From: Candidatus Kerfeldbacteria bacterium
Lineage (GTDB): Bacteria; Patescibacteriota; Patescibacteriia; SBBC01
NCBI GenBank assembly: GCA_016204585.1
Contig: JACQKH010000074.1
Coordinates: 1-34,284 of the forward strand
Length of the DNA stretch: 34,284 nucleotides
Direction of reading: 5' to 3'
The translations under genes and the position numbers were made by a program. Positions within the stretch are counted from its first letter, which is position 1, and the number at the start of each line of letters is the position of its first letter. This document shows positions 8,457 through 15,386 of this stretch, piece after piece. The notes beneath the pieces were generated by a model, which made no database searches, was not told the origin of the DNA, and worked only from the letters and a program-made list of their open reading frames with translations.

Positions 8457-8957
8457 ATGGATGGATTAGATGTCCCGATTTTGAAGAAAACGTATGCCCT
8501 CTACAAAGACCTGAACGGCCTTCGGGTTCGCGTTCCCAAACAGGATCGTTACACGCTTTGGGAGCGTTGTGAAAAGACGAATTTGGAAGTCTTGGAACTC
8601 ATGATGCTCGCGGCCCAGCGGCAGAAACCGGACAAGTACAGCGCTTTAGAGATAGCTAGCGCAAAGTTAAATGTCCTGCGCGTGCTTATCCGACTTGCGA
8701 AGGATGTGAAAGCGATCGACACGAAACGCTACCTTGCACTCGAATTGCAAATAGATGAAATTGGACGGATGCTCGGCGGCTGGATGTGGTCAATTATCGC
8801 CCCCCCCCCCGACTTAACGAAAGTTTTGTCCAACGAAAGGGCATTCCTGCGGGAATGCCCTTTGCCGTTATTGAGGAATGACTTCGGGAACCAGAGCGAG
8901 GCCGAACCGAACTTCTCATTGGGATTGTCGACGTTGTTCGTGTCAGTCTTGACCTGA
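8457..8957 (+). CDS. avd: Avd-like four-helix-bundle accessory protein of the DGR (probable frameshift at C11)
   Basis: Residues 1-114 from the ATG at 8457 match the bAvd / four-helix-bundle family: RYTLWERCEKTNLEVLELM, LNVLRVLIRLAKDVKAID and the closing EIGRMLGGW. In known DGRs Avd forms a basic pentameric barrel that binds the reverse transcriptase and is needed for mutagenic homing. Family members usually stop just after the GGW motif at about 115-125 residues. Here the frame enters a run of eleven Cs (8800-8810) and then continues 48 codons antisense to the template repeat, with no family resemblance. One C fewer would give APPPT and a TAA at 8815-8817 (119 residues), just before a terminator hairpin. 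The real end is therefore probably 8817. No Shine-Dalgarno is visible. The gene points away from RT, which is unusual. Confidence 0.85.
   Translation: MDGLDVPILKKTYALYKDLNGLRVRVPKQDRYTLWERCEKTNLEVLELMMLAAQRQKPDKYSALEIASAKLNVLRVLIRLAKDVKAIDTKRYLALELQIDEIGRMLGGWMWSIIAPPPDLTKVLSNERAFLRECPLPLLRNDFGNQSEAEPNFSLGLSTLFVSVLT
8836..8863 (+). terminator. Perfect 12-bp stem, terminator-like, after avd
   Basis: AAAGGGCATTCC and GGAATGCCCTTT pair perfectly around a TGCG loop. It lies 18 bases after the TAA that would close avd if the C-run had one base fewer, and just beyond the end of the template repeat on the other strand. The T-tail is only three bases, so termination strength is uncertain. On the minus strand the same hairpin falls in the spacer between the template repeat and RT, where DGR RNAs need structure for cDNA priming. 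Confidence 0.55.
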
Positions 8958-9010
8958 CCGTCGTTCGAGTTGAAGTACGGAGCCTTGTCGAACTGGCCAT
9001 CGGCGTCCAG
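8881..9010 (-). repeat. DGR template repeat (TR)
   Basis: These 130 bases align without gaps to 9398-9527. By eye there are 15 substitutions, and on the minus (coding) strand every one is at an adenine of this copy (A to G, C or T). The other three bases are unchanged throughout. That polarity defines this copy as the template. Adenines cluster in AAC, AAT, AAG and GAC codons, giving high mutability of selected residues. A short frame with its own ATG (9028, GGTGA upstream) crosses the repeat, but nothing suggests that it is made as a protein. The boundaries are where identity stops. Confidence 0.93.
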
Positions 9011-9028
9011 AATATTGTCTTTGCCCAT

Positions 9029-9273
9029 CTATATCACCGGCGGGTTGTCCGTTTTAGGACTTCCCCCTGTATATTATTTGGCAGCAGCTCCAACTTCTTG
9101 GAACACCTGCACCAGGCAAAGACAAGCAGTATTTCCTCAATGCAACGCACTCGTGTAAGCCGTGACCTACACGACTCTGGTTGTATTCTTTTGAAGAAAG
9201 AGTTCGGCGACGGCAACCCGTAAGCGGCCGTACATGAGCCTAGTCTCCAAAAATAGTTTATCAGAATATTTGG
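9029..9273. other. Spacer between template repeat and target terminator
   Basis: No convincing gene is present. The template RNA should start somewhere here, because the target transcript ends at the terminator immediately to the right. A minus-strand AATATACA around 9070-9080 could be part of a -10 box, but I could not pair it with a well-spaced -35. Confidence 0.4.
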
Positions 9274-9336
9274 ACAAAAAGAAGACGGGCTACCCAGACA
9301 CTCTGACTGTACTAGCCAAGGTGTGGATAACCCGTC
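9274..9336 (-). terminator. Rho-independent terminator of the DGR target gene
   Basis: On the minus strand GACGGGTTATCC pairs with GGGTAGCCCGTC over 12 bp (two G-U pairs). A few further pairs sit beyond a small bulge, and CTTCTTTTTG follows. It begins 60 bases after the target stop codon, separating the target mRNA from the template repeat. Confidence 0.75.
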
Positions 9337-9395
9337 GGTTGCGAACGCAAGGATCAAAAGTCGATAGACCCAGGCGTTCAAGTTTCGAAGAGCAG

Positions 9396-10304
9396 TTACT
9401 GCGGGAACCAGAGCGAGGCCGAACCGAACAGCCCATAGGGATCGTCGACGCTGTCCGCGTCAGTCTCGACCTGACCGCCGTTCGAGCGGAAGTACGGAGC
9501 CCTGTCGAACTGGCCATCGGCGCCCAGCGAGTACTCGTCGCCGGGGAAGTCGACGAACAGGCCGTTGTCGGTGATTCGCTCGGGGTGCGTCAAAAGCATG
9601 CATCCCCCAGCCAACCATCCAGCGCCGAACTGATTGCCCATGAGGAGCTCACGGACTCGCAGGACGGACATCCCGCCGTACAGCTTGCCGAACTGGCCAG
9701 GCAGTACAGCGATGTCGCCCGGCTGCTGCTCGCTGACCCGCTTCCAGAAGGAGACGGAGCGAACGTGCTGCCGGAGACGATCGGGACCGAGCTGTCCCTT
9801 ACGCCAGTTGGTGAAGTCTCGGGACGAAGCGAGCTTGTCGTCGAGGATGAGCTGCACCCCACGACAGTAACGATCGGCATCGCCGGTGACGTCGGGGAAG
9901 TGCTTTCCCGCAACTCCATCGACCGTGGCGAATGCGTACCAGCCATCGGCCTCGTCGGGAACCGTGATCTTCGGCACCGCCTGGTCGATGAAGGTAAAGG
10001 CGCGGTCGGGTGAAAGCGAGAGCGTGTCGGCCAGCATCTCCACCTGCCGCCTGATCGGCTTCACGGCGAATCCAAGCGGGTACGTTCGCGTGCAGCGGAC
10101 GACCTGGTTGGCGTACTGGTTGGAAGCCGAGAACTTCCGAATCGTCGCCAGCCACTCGGCCTGTGCCTCGCCGCCGCGTTCCCAGAGGCGTTGCGCGCCC
10201 TCTTCGTCCAGCTTGGCCTTGTTGAACGTGTCGTCGAACAGACGAGTGATCGCGAGGCCCTTGTCATCACGGGACGTGATCAATGACACCGTCTTGGTGG
10301 CCAT
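9396..10304 (-). CDS. DGR target protein with variable C-terminus
   Basis: 302 residues from the ATG at 10304, which has GGAGG nine bases upstream. The ORF-track start at 10340 lies before this Shine-Dalgarno and is less likely. The last 43 residues are encoded by the variable repeat, ending FGSASLWFPQ. The aromatic/glycine-rich tail resembles C-type-lectin-like variable domains of other DGR targets, but I cannot assign a fold with certainty. The N-terminal 200 residues (MATKTVSLITSRDDKG onward) are not a family I recognise. No signal peptide, lipobox or membrane segment is visible, so the protein is either cytoplasmic or exported by a route I cannot see. Predicted variable residues include G, R, R, G, E, A, D, S, D, Y, G, L and Q, against D, K, N, D, K, T, N, N, N, N, E, K and K in the template. 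Confidence 0.88.
   Translation of the reverse strand: MATKTVSLITSRDDKGLAITRLFDDTFNKAKLDEEGAQRLWERGGEAQAEWLATIRKFSASNQYANQVVRCTRTYPLGFAVKPIRRQVEMLADTLSLSPDRAFTFIDQAVPKITVPDEADGWYAFATVDGVAGKHFPDVTGDADRYCRGVQLILDDKLASSRDFTNWRKGQLGPDRLRQHVRSVSFWKRVSEQQPGDIAVLPGQFGKLYGGMSVLRVRELLMGNQFGAGWLAGGCMLLTHPERITDNGLFVDFPGDEYSLGADGQFDRAPYFRSNGGQVETDADSVDDPYGLFGSASLWFPQ
9398..9527 (-). repeat. DGR variable repeat (VR) in the target gene
   Basis: This is the 130-base partner of the template repeat at 8881-9010. It lies at the extreme 3' end of the target gene and overlaps the stop codon by one base. Codon changes from template to variable copy include AAG to CTG, AAC to CGC, AAT to TAT and ACG to GCG, all explained by substitution at template adenines. 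The constant stretch encoding GSASLWFP, next to the stop, is the likely initiation-of-homing region. Confidence 0.93.
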
Positions 10305-10313
10305 CGTCATCAT

Positions 10314-10338
10314 CCTCCCTAAGAAAGGGACATTGTCC
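10314..10338 (-). promoter_or_regulatory. Shine-Dalgarno and adjacent palindrome of the DGR target gene
   Basis: On the minus strand GGGAGG lies nine bases from the ATG at 10304 and decides that start. Just upstream is the palindrome GGACAATGTCC (10328-10338), which could be an operator. No clear -10/-35 pair was found nearby. Confidence 0.45.
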
Positions 10339-10377
10339 AAGTGCGCCTTGAACGGGCGTGCTTTGGCGTGAGTGTAA

Positions 10378-10428
10378 TAGCCGCAGCGCTTAGACCAGGT
10401 TATTTCACTGATCTAGGCGCTACGGCTA
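10378..10428. repeat. 17-bp inverted repeat upstream of the DGR target
   Basis: TAGCCGCAGCGCTTAGA (10378-10394) and TCTAGGCGCTACGGCTA (10412-10428) pair at 15 of 17 positions around a 17-base loop. One of the two mismatches becomes a G-U pair in either RNA. It lies between the rnhA stop and the target start, with no T-run on either side. It could end the recJ-rnhA transcript, control the target gene, or mark the edge of the inserted retroelement. Confidence 0.6.
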
Positions 10429-10490
10429 CCTCTATTTATTCCGCAGTGTTATCAAAGAACAACCGATACTAACATCGGGCTACGAAAATG

Positions 10491-10913
10491 TCAATACCCG
10501 GCAGCGTCGAGGGTTTGGTTGACCTGCCAGTCGGCTTGGGCGTTCTCGGCTCGAGGAACAGCCACGAAACGAACGCGTTTGAACCCCTGAGCCAGGTTCC
10601 AAACGCGCAAGAAAATCTTGCCCAGTTCCGGGTCCTTGATTTTGTATTCTCGCCGCAACTGACTGGCCACCAGCTCGCTGTCAAGCTTGACCGTCAGGTC
10701 AGTGCCGCCTAGCGCCTGGGCGCGTCGAAGTCCTTCCTCAACGGCCAGATACTCGGCCTGATTGTTCGTCAGGCGTTGGCCGATGAACTTGCCAAATATC
10801 TCCAACACCTGTCCACCTTCTTTAATCACCACACCGATGGCCGCCGGGCCCGGGTTTCCTCTAGCCCCCCCGTCGGTATAGATTTCGAAAACTCGAGGCG
10901 TCCGCAATTTCAC
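10491..10913 (-). CDS. rnhA: Ribonuclease HI-like protein
   Basis: 140 residues forming a complete RNase H fold. The four acidic positions are visible: D14 in YTDGGARGNPGP, E54 in NNQAEYLA, D78 in KLDSELV and D128 in ENAQADWQVN. This short version without a basic handle region resembles the YpdQ/archaeal-like RNase HI group. It would cut the RNA strand of RNA-DNA hybrids. Its ATG overlaps the recJ stop by four bases, so the two are co-transcribed and probably translationally coupled. It is the last gene of the korAB-recJ-rnhA run, immediately before the DGR. Confidence 0.9.
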   Translation of the reverse strand: MKLRTPRVFEIYTDGGARGNPGPAAIGVVIKEGGQVLEIFGKFIGQRLTNNQAEYLAVEEGLRRAQALGGTDLTVKLDSELVASQLRREYKIKDPELGKIFLRVWNLAQGFKRVRFVAVPRAENAQADWQVNQTLDAAGY

Positions 10914-12679
10914 GCCGCTCCTTTACTACTACTCCGGGAAAATTTCCGGACCGGTAAGGCCGAACGGTCGAGATCAATGATCTTCAACTCAATCTGGCGA
11001 CTGTCGTTCCACTGATTGACGCCGACCTCAAATACCAAATCGACCACGTCGCCTGGGTTAAGCTGGTCAAACCATGAACCAAAACGAAAGCCAATAGTCT
11101 TATGCACGGTCGAGGTGGCGTGACTGACGTGGAGACGGAGGTGCTGGCCGTCCTTGCCAACCGTGTCAACGGCCACCACTCGTAGTCCGCGGCTTAAAAA
11201 CCTTGGCCGTGGCGCACCGACACCAAACGGAGACAATCGGTCAACGTCGTTGACTAAATCCCAGTTGATATCATCGAGAATTACCTCGGCATCAACCTCA
11301 ACGACTCTTGTGGTATCGCGCTCGGCCAGTTGCTGTTGGGCAAGCCGTTGAAGGGTTCGGATAAAATCAGCCACCTCGGCTGCCGGCTTGACGGTGAACC
11401 CGCAAGCTTGGGGATGACCACCGAAACGCTCGAGATAATCATTCGCCTTTCCCAGGGCGGCGGTGATGTCAAAGGCTTCGATCGAGCGGCCGGAACCAAC
11501 GATTCTTCCCTGGGAAGTGGTCATGGCGATGGTCGGACGGTTGAAACGATCGGTGATCTTTCCGGCTACCAAGCCCAGAATGCCAACCGGCCAATTGGTT
11601 CCCTGCGCAACCAACAAGTAGGGCGTTGGTTTTTCCCCGATTTGACTAAGCGCCTCGTTCACGACCGCTTCAGTAGTCCGTTGTCGCTCTTGGTTTGTTT
11701 GAGAAAGTTCGGCCGATAGTTTTTTCGCTTCAGCCAAGTCGTCGGTGACCAGCAAACGATAGGCAGTTGAGGCGTGATTCATCCGGCCGGCCGCGTTGAG
11801 GCGCGGACCAACCTGGAAGGCCAGCGTCTCTTCGTCAACCTGATCCAATTCAGAACTGATGCTGGCAACCAGCTGGCGAAGCCCGACGCGCCGAGTCTTC
11901 CGCAGGACCGACAGACCGAATCGGACGAGCACCCGGTTTTCCCCGAGCATCGGCACCATGTCGGTCACCGTCGAAATCGCCACCAAATCAAGCAACCATT
12001 TTTCCCAGCCGAGGGGAAGCGCTGGACGACCAAGCGATGCGCCGTTTCTGGTGTGACTGAGTAAAGCGCCGGCCAACTTGAAGGCCACTCCCGACGCCGC
12101 CAGGTGACGGTACGGATAGGTCTCGTCGCGGAGTTCTGGATTGATCAGGGCGAAGGCCCGCGGAAGTTCGGGCGGTTGATCATGATGGTCAGTAATGATC
12201 ACCTCCATCCCCGACTGCTGGGCCAGGTCAACCTCAGCCACATTGGTAGTGCCGCAGTCCACCGTCAGCATCAATCTCGTTCCCCGAGCGGCTATCTCCT
12301 TCACCGCCGCCATGTTCAATCCGTACCCTTCGGTCTCACGGAAGGGAATGTAGATATCGGGTTGTCCGCCAAGGGCCTTAAGCGTCTCGGTCAGGATAGC
12401 AGTGGCGCACACTCCGTCAGCATCGTAGTCGCCGTAAACCACGATCTTTTCATTATTTTTCAATGCCCGGGCAATCCGCTCGACCGCCCGCTGCATGTGG
12501 CGGAACGTAAAGGGGCTGTGGATGTCACGCTGATAGTCAGGATCGAGAAATCGCTCGATTTCCTGCTTGTCCACCATGCCGCGTGCGTACAGAAGCTGAA
12601 GTAAGACACGATCAATCTTCGGCAATCGTTCGACGATCTCCGGCAGGACTTTTGAGCGGAGGATCCAGCGCTTCGGCAT
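10910..12679 (-). CDS. recJ: Single-stranded-DNA-specific exonuclease RecJ
   Basis: 589 residues, the family's usual length. The DHH phosphoesterase core shows VVYGDYDADGVCATAI (about 79-94), LTVDCGT, the DHH box in ITDHHDQPPE and the conserved LAASGVAFKLAGAL. The DHHA1 domain follows (GRMNHASTAYRLL, VAGKITDRFNRPTIAM, GSGRS, FGGHPQACGFT), and a C-terminal OB-like domain closes the protein. It degrades single-stranded DNA 5' to 3' in repair and recombination. It starts six bases after the korB stop and overlaps rnhA by four bases, so it appears to be carried in the korAB transcript. That is an unexpected pairing of repair with central metabolism. Confidence 0.95.
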   Translation of the reverse strand: MPKRWILRSKVLPEIVERLPKIDRVLLQLLYARGMVDKQEIERFLDPDYQRDIHSPFTFRHMQRAVERIARALKNNEKIVVYGDYDADGVCATAILTETLKALGGQPDIYIPFRETEGYGLNMAAVKEIAARGTRLMLTVDCGTTNVAEVDLAQQSGMEVIITDHHDQPPELPRAFALINPELRDETYPYRHLAASGVAFKLAGALLSHTRNGASLGRPALPLGWEKWLLDLVAISTVTDMVPMLGENRVLVRFGLSVLRKTRRVGLRQLVASISSELDQVDEETLAFQVGPRLNAAGRMNHASTAYRLLVTDDLAEAKKLSAELSQTNQERQRTTEAVVNEALSQIGEKPTPYLLVAQGTNWPVGILGLVAGKITDRFNRPTIAMTTSQGRIVGSGRSIEAFDITAALGKANDYLERFGGHPQACGFTVKPAAEVADFIRTLQRLAQQQLAERDTTRVVEVDAEVILDDINWDLVNDVDRLSPFGVGAPRPRFLSRGLRVVAVDTVGKDGQHLRLHVSHATSTVHKTIGFRFGSWFDQLNPGDVVDLVFEVGVNQWNDSRQIELKIIDLDRSALPVRKFSRSSSKGAA

Positions 12680-12685
12680 ACAGTT

Positions 12686-13561
12686 CTACTGGTAGGGAGT
12701 AAGGAGTTTGGAAATGTCGATTGGTTGGCTCGGTTGCTGTTCAACCAATGTCCGGCGGGCCAGCGCAGGCTGTTGCGATTCAATGGTTGGCCGCGACCTG
12801 GCATAGAAGACGCCGAGCGGTATTTTCTCGGCCATGTTTTCTTGGGCGCGTTCCCAGGCCGCCACGAAATTTTTCGAGTCATGGCCGACGGAATCCAAAT
12901 TGTAAACGCGCTGATAGTACCAGTGGTAGGAATTATGCCAGTTATAGGTGACGCATGGCTGGAGCGCGTCAACCAGGGCAAAGCCTTCGTGCTGGATGCC
13001 GCGCACGACAAGTTCTTCTAGTCCCGCCACGTCGCCAGCAAAACCGCGGCTGACGAAGGAAGCGCCGCTAGCCAGCGCCAAGGCCACCGGATTAACCGGC
13101 TCCTCTTGGACACCAAGCGGCGCTGACGGACTAATAAATCCGCGTTCGGCCGTCGGGCTATGCTGACCCTTGGTCAGCCCGTAGACCTGGTTATCGTGGA
13201 TAATGTAGGTAATGTTGGGATTGGATCGGGCGGTATGGAGGAAATGCCCGATTCCTTCACCCAGACCGTCGCCGTCCCCGCCCACCACAATTACTGGCAG
13301 CCGGTGATTAGCCAATCGGATCCCTTCGGCCACTGGCAGCGGTCGGCCGTGCAAACCGTGAAATCCATAGGCCTTAATGAAATTGACCATGTTGCCGGAA
13401 CAGCCGATGCCGAAAACGAACGTGACCTGATCCGGTTTAAGTTTCAACCGTCGGAGAGACCGTTGTAAAGCGTTCCAGATGCCGAAGTCGCCGCAACCCG
13501 GGCACCAGGTGGGGTGCTGAGAGGCGAACGGTTTACTTGGCGAGGGCGCTGGCTTTGCCAT
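12686..13561 (-). CDS. korB: 2-oxoacid:ferredoxin oxidoreductase, beta subunit (TPP-binding)
   Basis: About 291 residues from the ATG at 13561, which has GAGG nine bases upstream. A GTG at 13576 overlapping the korA stop is the alternative start. The cluster-binding cysteines of two-subunit OFORs are present in WCPGCG, in GIGCSG and in LQPCVTYN. The TPP/Mg site is GGDGDGLGEGIGH with the downstream DNQVYGLTKGQHSPT. With the alpha subunit it would oxidatively decarboxylate a 2-oxoacid to its acyl-CoA and reduce ferredoxin. No ferredoxin gene is seen in the window. Given pduL and ackA in the operon upstream, pyruvate is the more plausible substrate, although these two-subunit enzymes are often broad. 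Confidence 0.93.
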   Translation of the reverse strand: MAKPAPSPSKPFASQHPTWCPGCGDFGIWNALQRSLRRLKLKPDQVTFVFGIGCSGNMVNFIKAYGFHGLHGRPLPVAEGIRLANHRLPVIVVGGDGDGLGEGIGHFLHTARSNPNITYIIHDNQVYGLTKGQHSPTAERGFISPSAPLGVQEEPVNPVALALASGASFVSRGFAGDVAGLEELVVRGIQHEGFALVDALQPCVTYNWHNSYHWYYQRVYNLDSVGHDSKNFVAAWERAQENMAEKIPLGVFYARSRPTIESQQPALARRTLVEQQPSQPIDISKLLTPYQ

Positions 13562-13572
13562 CTGATACATCC

Positions 13573-15318
13573 TCACTTAACGCGCTGACGGAATGCGTCG
13601 GCTAGCTCAGTCGGTTCGAATGGGCGTCCGTCGAAACGAAGGATTCGATCGGCCAACTCGATCCCCGTCTGCTCAAGGGCCAAGCCGGCAAATTGGCCAG
13701 CTGCATTGCCTTCCACCACCACTGTCCGCTGGGCTGGCGAAACTAAATTTCGAAACTCTTGAGTCGGAAACGGGCTGAGGGCTTGCACGTGTACAGCGTT
13801 AACCGTCAAGCCGTCCGCCGCCAGCAAATCGAGCGCATCCAACACCGGCCCTTTACTCGAACCCCAGCAGATCACGGTCAAATCCGCTAGCTTTGGTCCG
13901 TAGCGCGAAGGTTTTGGAAGCTCCTCGGCAATTCCCTTGATCTTGCGCAGACGCTTGTTTTGCTGTGTGATACGCACATCCGCTTCCTCGTTCGACAAAC
14001 CGAACTGATCGTGCTCATCAGAATTAGCCATGAACGGAAGTCCGGGCGTACCTGGCAACGGTCTCGGCGATACCCCGCTGGGCGCATCAGCATACCGTCG
14101 GTACATGCCTGTCTGCTCATCGACCTTCCCCCTTTTCACAATCTGACCGCGATCGATTTTTACTCCGCTCAACGAGAACGGTTCAGTGGTAAACCAACTT
14201 TCGGCCAGATATTTGTCAGTCAGAACGATAACCGGAGTTTGATAGCGGTCAGCAATGTTGAAAGCCAACGGCATGATCGTAAAACATTCGTTCGGATCGC
14301 CCGGCGCGAGCACCACTCGCGGGAAATCGCCTTGGCTGGCGTGCATGACAAAACGGAGATCAGCCTGTTCGGTCCAGGTCGGCAGACCGGTTGACGGTCC
14401 CGGCCGCTGGGCGTTAATTATCACCAGCGGGGTCTCGGTCATGGCGGCCAAACCAAGCCCCTCGACCATCAGCGAGAACCCGCCGCCGGACGTTCCGACC
14501 ATGGCCCGCACACCGGCAAACGAGGCACCAATTGCCTGATTGATGACCGCGATCTCATCCGGTAGTTGCCGTACCACCATTCCGTAATCGGGGCCGTGCT
14601 TCACCAAATATGTAAGTATTGATGATGACGGTGTCATCGGGTAAGCAACGTAAAGCGAGCACCCCGCGGCCAACGCGCCGATGCTGAGCGCATCATTTCC
14701 GGGGATGAGCATTCGCGGCTGAGGATTGTGGAGTTGATGGAGGGCAACCGGGAATTTCTTGGGTGCATGGGCGTGAGCATACTCGGCTCCTACCGCCAGC
14801 GCCCGATAGTTCCCTTCCACCAACTGGTGTCCTTTTCCCTCGTATTCGGCGGCGATGATTTTCTTCGTGTCAGTAAGAGGATACCCGAGCAAGTCAAGCG
14901 TCACTCCGAGAGCGACGGTGTTACGCAACAGTCTCTCGGCGCCGATCTCTCTGGTGATACTCGTCAGCGGTACGCCGAATGACACGACATCAGGCCGGAC
15001 CATCGGTGCACCGCTGACGACGTCAGAGTCGTACACTAACCAGCCATTCGGCGAGAGCTCGCCCGCATGGAGCTTGATTGACTCTTCGGTCAGGCAAACC
15101 AGGAGCTGGACCGTGGTGCGGTGACTCCTGATTGTTCGTGAGCTGACCGCCACCTGGCCAGTCGATAACCCACCCTTGATGATTGACGGAAACTCGTCGT
15201 AGACGTGAACCGAATACCCGCCACGCACAAGGGTCCGACCGAGAATGTTCGATACGGCTTGCAGACCAGAGCCGCCAACGCCACAGATCTTCCAGTTGAA
15301 GACTTCAAGGGAATCCAT
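13573..15318 (-). CDS. korA: 2-oxoacid:ferredoxin oxidoreductase, fused gamma-alpha subunit
   Basis: 581 residues from the ATG at 15318; the ORF-track start at 15354 falls inside the promoter. The gamma domain is N-terminal (ICGVGGSGLQAVSNILG to about 190). The pyrimidine-binding alpha domain follows from about GNDALSIGALAAGCSLYVAYPMTPSSS, and a C-terminal transketolase-like domain closes the protein (LTVICWGSSKGPVLDAL). The YPMTPSS loop corresponds to the YPITPST substrate loop of the Sulfolobus-type two-subunit enzymes. The gamma-alpha fusion with a separate beta subunit is that same architecture. It acts in the cytoplasm with KorB. Its stop overlaps the possible GTG start of korB. Confidence 0.93.
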   Translation of the reverse strand: MDSLEVFNWKICGVGGSGLQAVSNILGRTLVRGGYSVHVYDEFPSIIKGGLSTGQVAVSSRTIRSHRTTVQLLVCLTEESIKLHAGELSPNGWLVYDSDVVSGAPMVRPDVVSFGVPLTSITREIGAERLLRNTVALGVTLDLLGYPLTDTKKIIAAEYEGKGHQLVEGNYRALAVGAEYAHAHAPKKFPVALHQLHNPQPRMLIPGNDALSIGALAAGCSLYVAYPMTPSSSILTYLVKHGPDYGMVVRQLPDEIAVINQAIGASFAGVRAMVGTSGGGFSLMVEGLGLAAMTETPLVIINAQRPGPSTGLPTWTEQADLRFVMHASQGDFPRVVLAPGDPNECFTIMPLAFNIADRYQTPVIVLTDKYLAESWFTTEPFSLSGVKIDRGQIVKRGKVDEQTGMYRRYADAPSGVSPRPLPGTPGLPFMANSDEHDQFGLSNEEADVRITQQNKRLRKIKGIAEELPKPSRYGPKLADLTVICWGSSKGPVLDALDLLAADGLTVNAVHVQALSPFPTQEFRNLVSPAQRTVVVEGNAAGQFAGLALEQTGIELADRILRFDGRPFEPTELADAFRQRVK

Positions 15319-15325
15319 TGACCTC

Positions 15326-15354
15326 AGTATACCGTTCGCCAACTCGCCTGACAA
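15326..15354 (-). promoter_or_regulatory. Promoter of korAB-recJ-rnhA, apparently leaderless
   Basis: On the minus strand TTGTCA (15349-15354) and TATACT (15326-15331) are 17 bases apart. The -10 box ends only seven bases before the korA ATG, so the transcript would begin at or within a base or two of the start codon. Confidence 0.75.
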
Positions 15355-15386
15355 CTGCGTAGCGACTCACTAGACATCAGTGACGT

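Noticed and set aside
8729-9028. A separate small protein gene on the minus strand through the template repeat.
   Set aside because: The frame is explained by TR being a copy of the target's 3' end. It continues into antisense of avd with no conserved features.
8881-9527. The two 130-bp repeats as direct repeats of a transposon or a tandem duplication.
   Set aside because: Differences fall only at adenines of one copy, and an RT plus Avd gene sit alongside, which fits a DGR and not an insertion element.
9234-10013. Plus-strand 259-residue ORF.
   Set aside because: It is antisense to the DGR target gene and shows no recognisable protein pattern.
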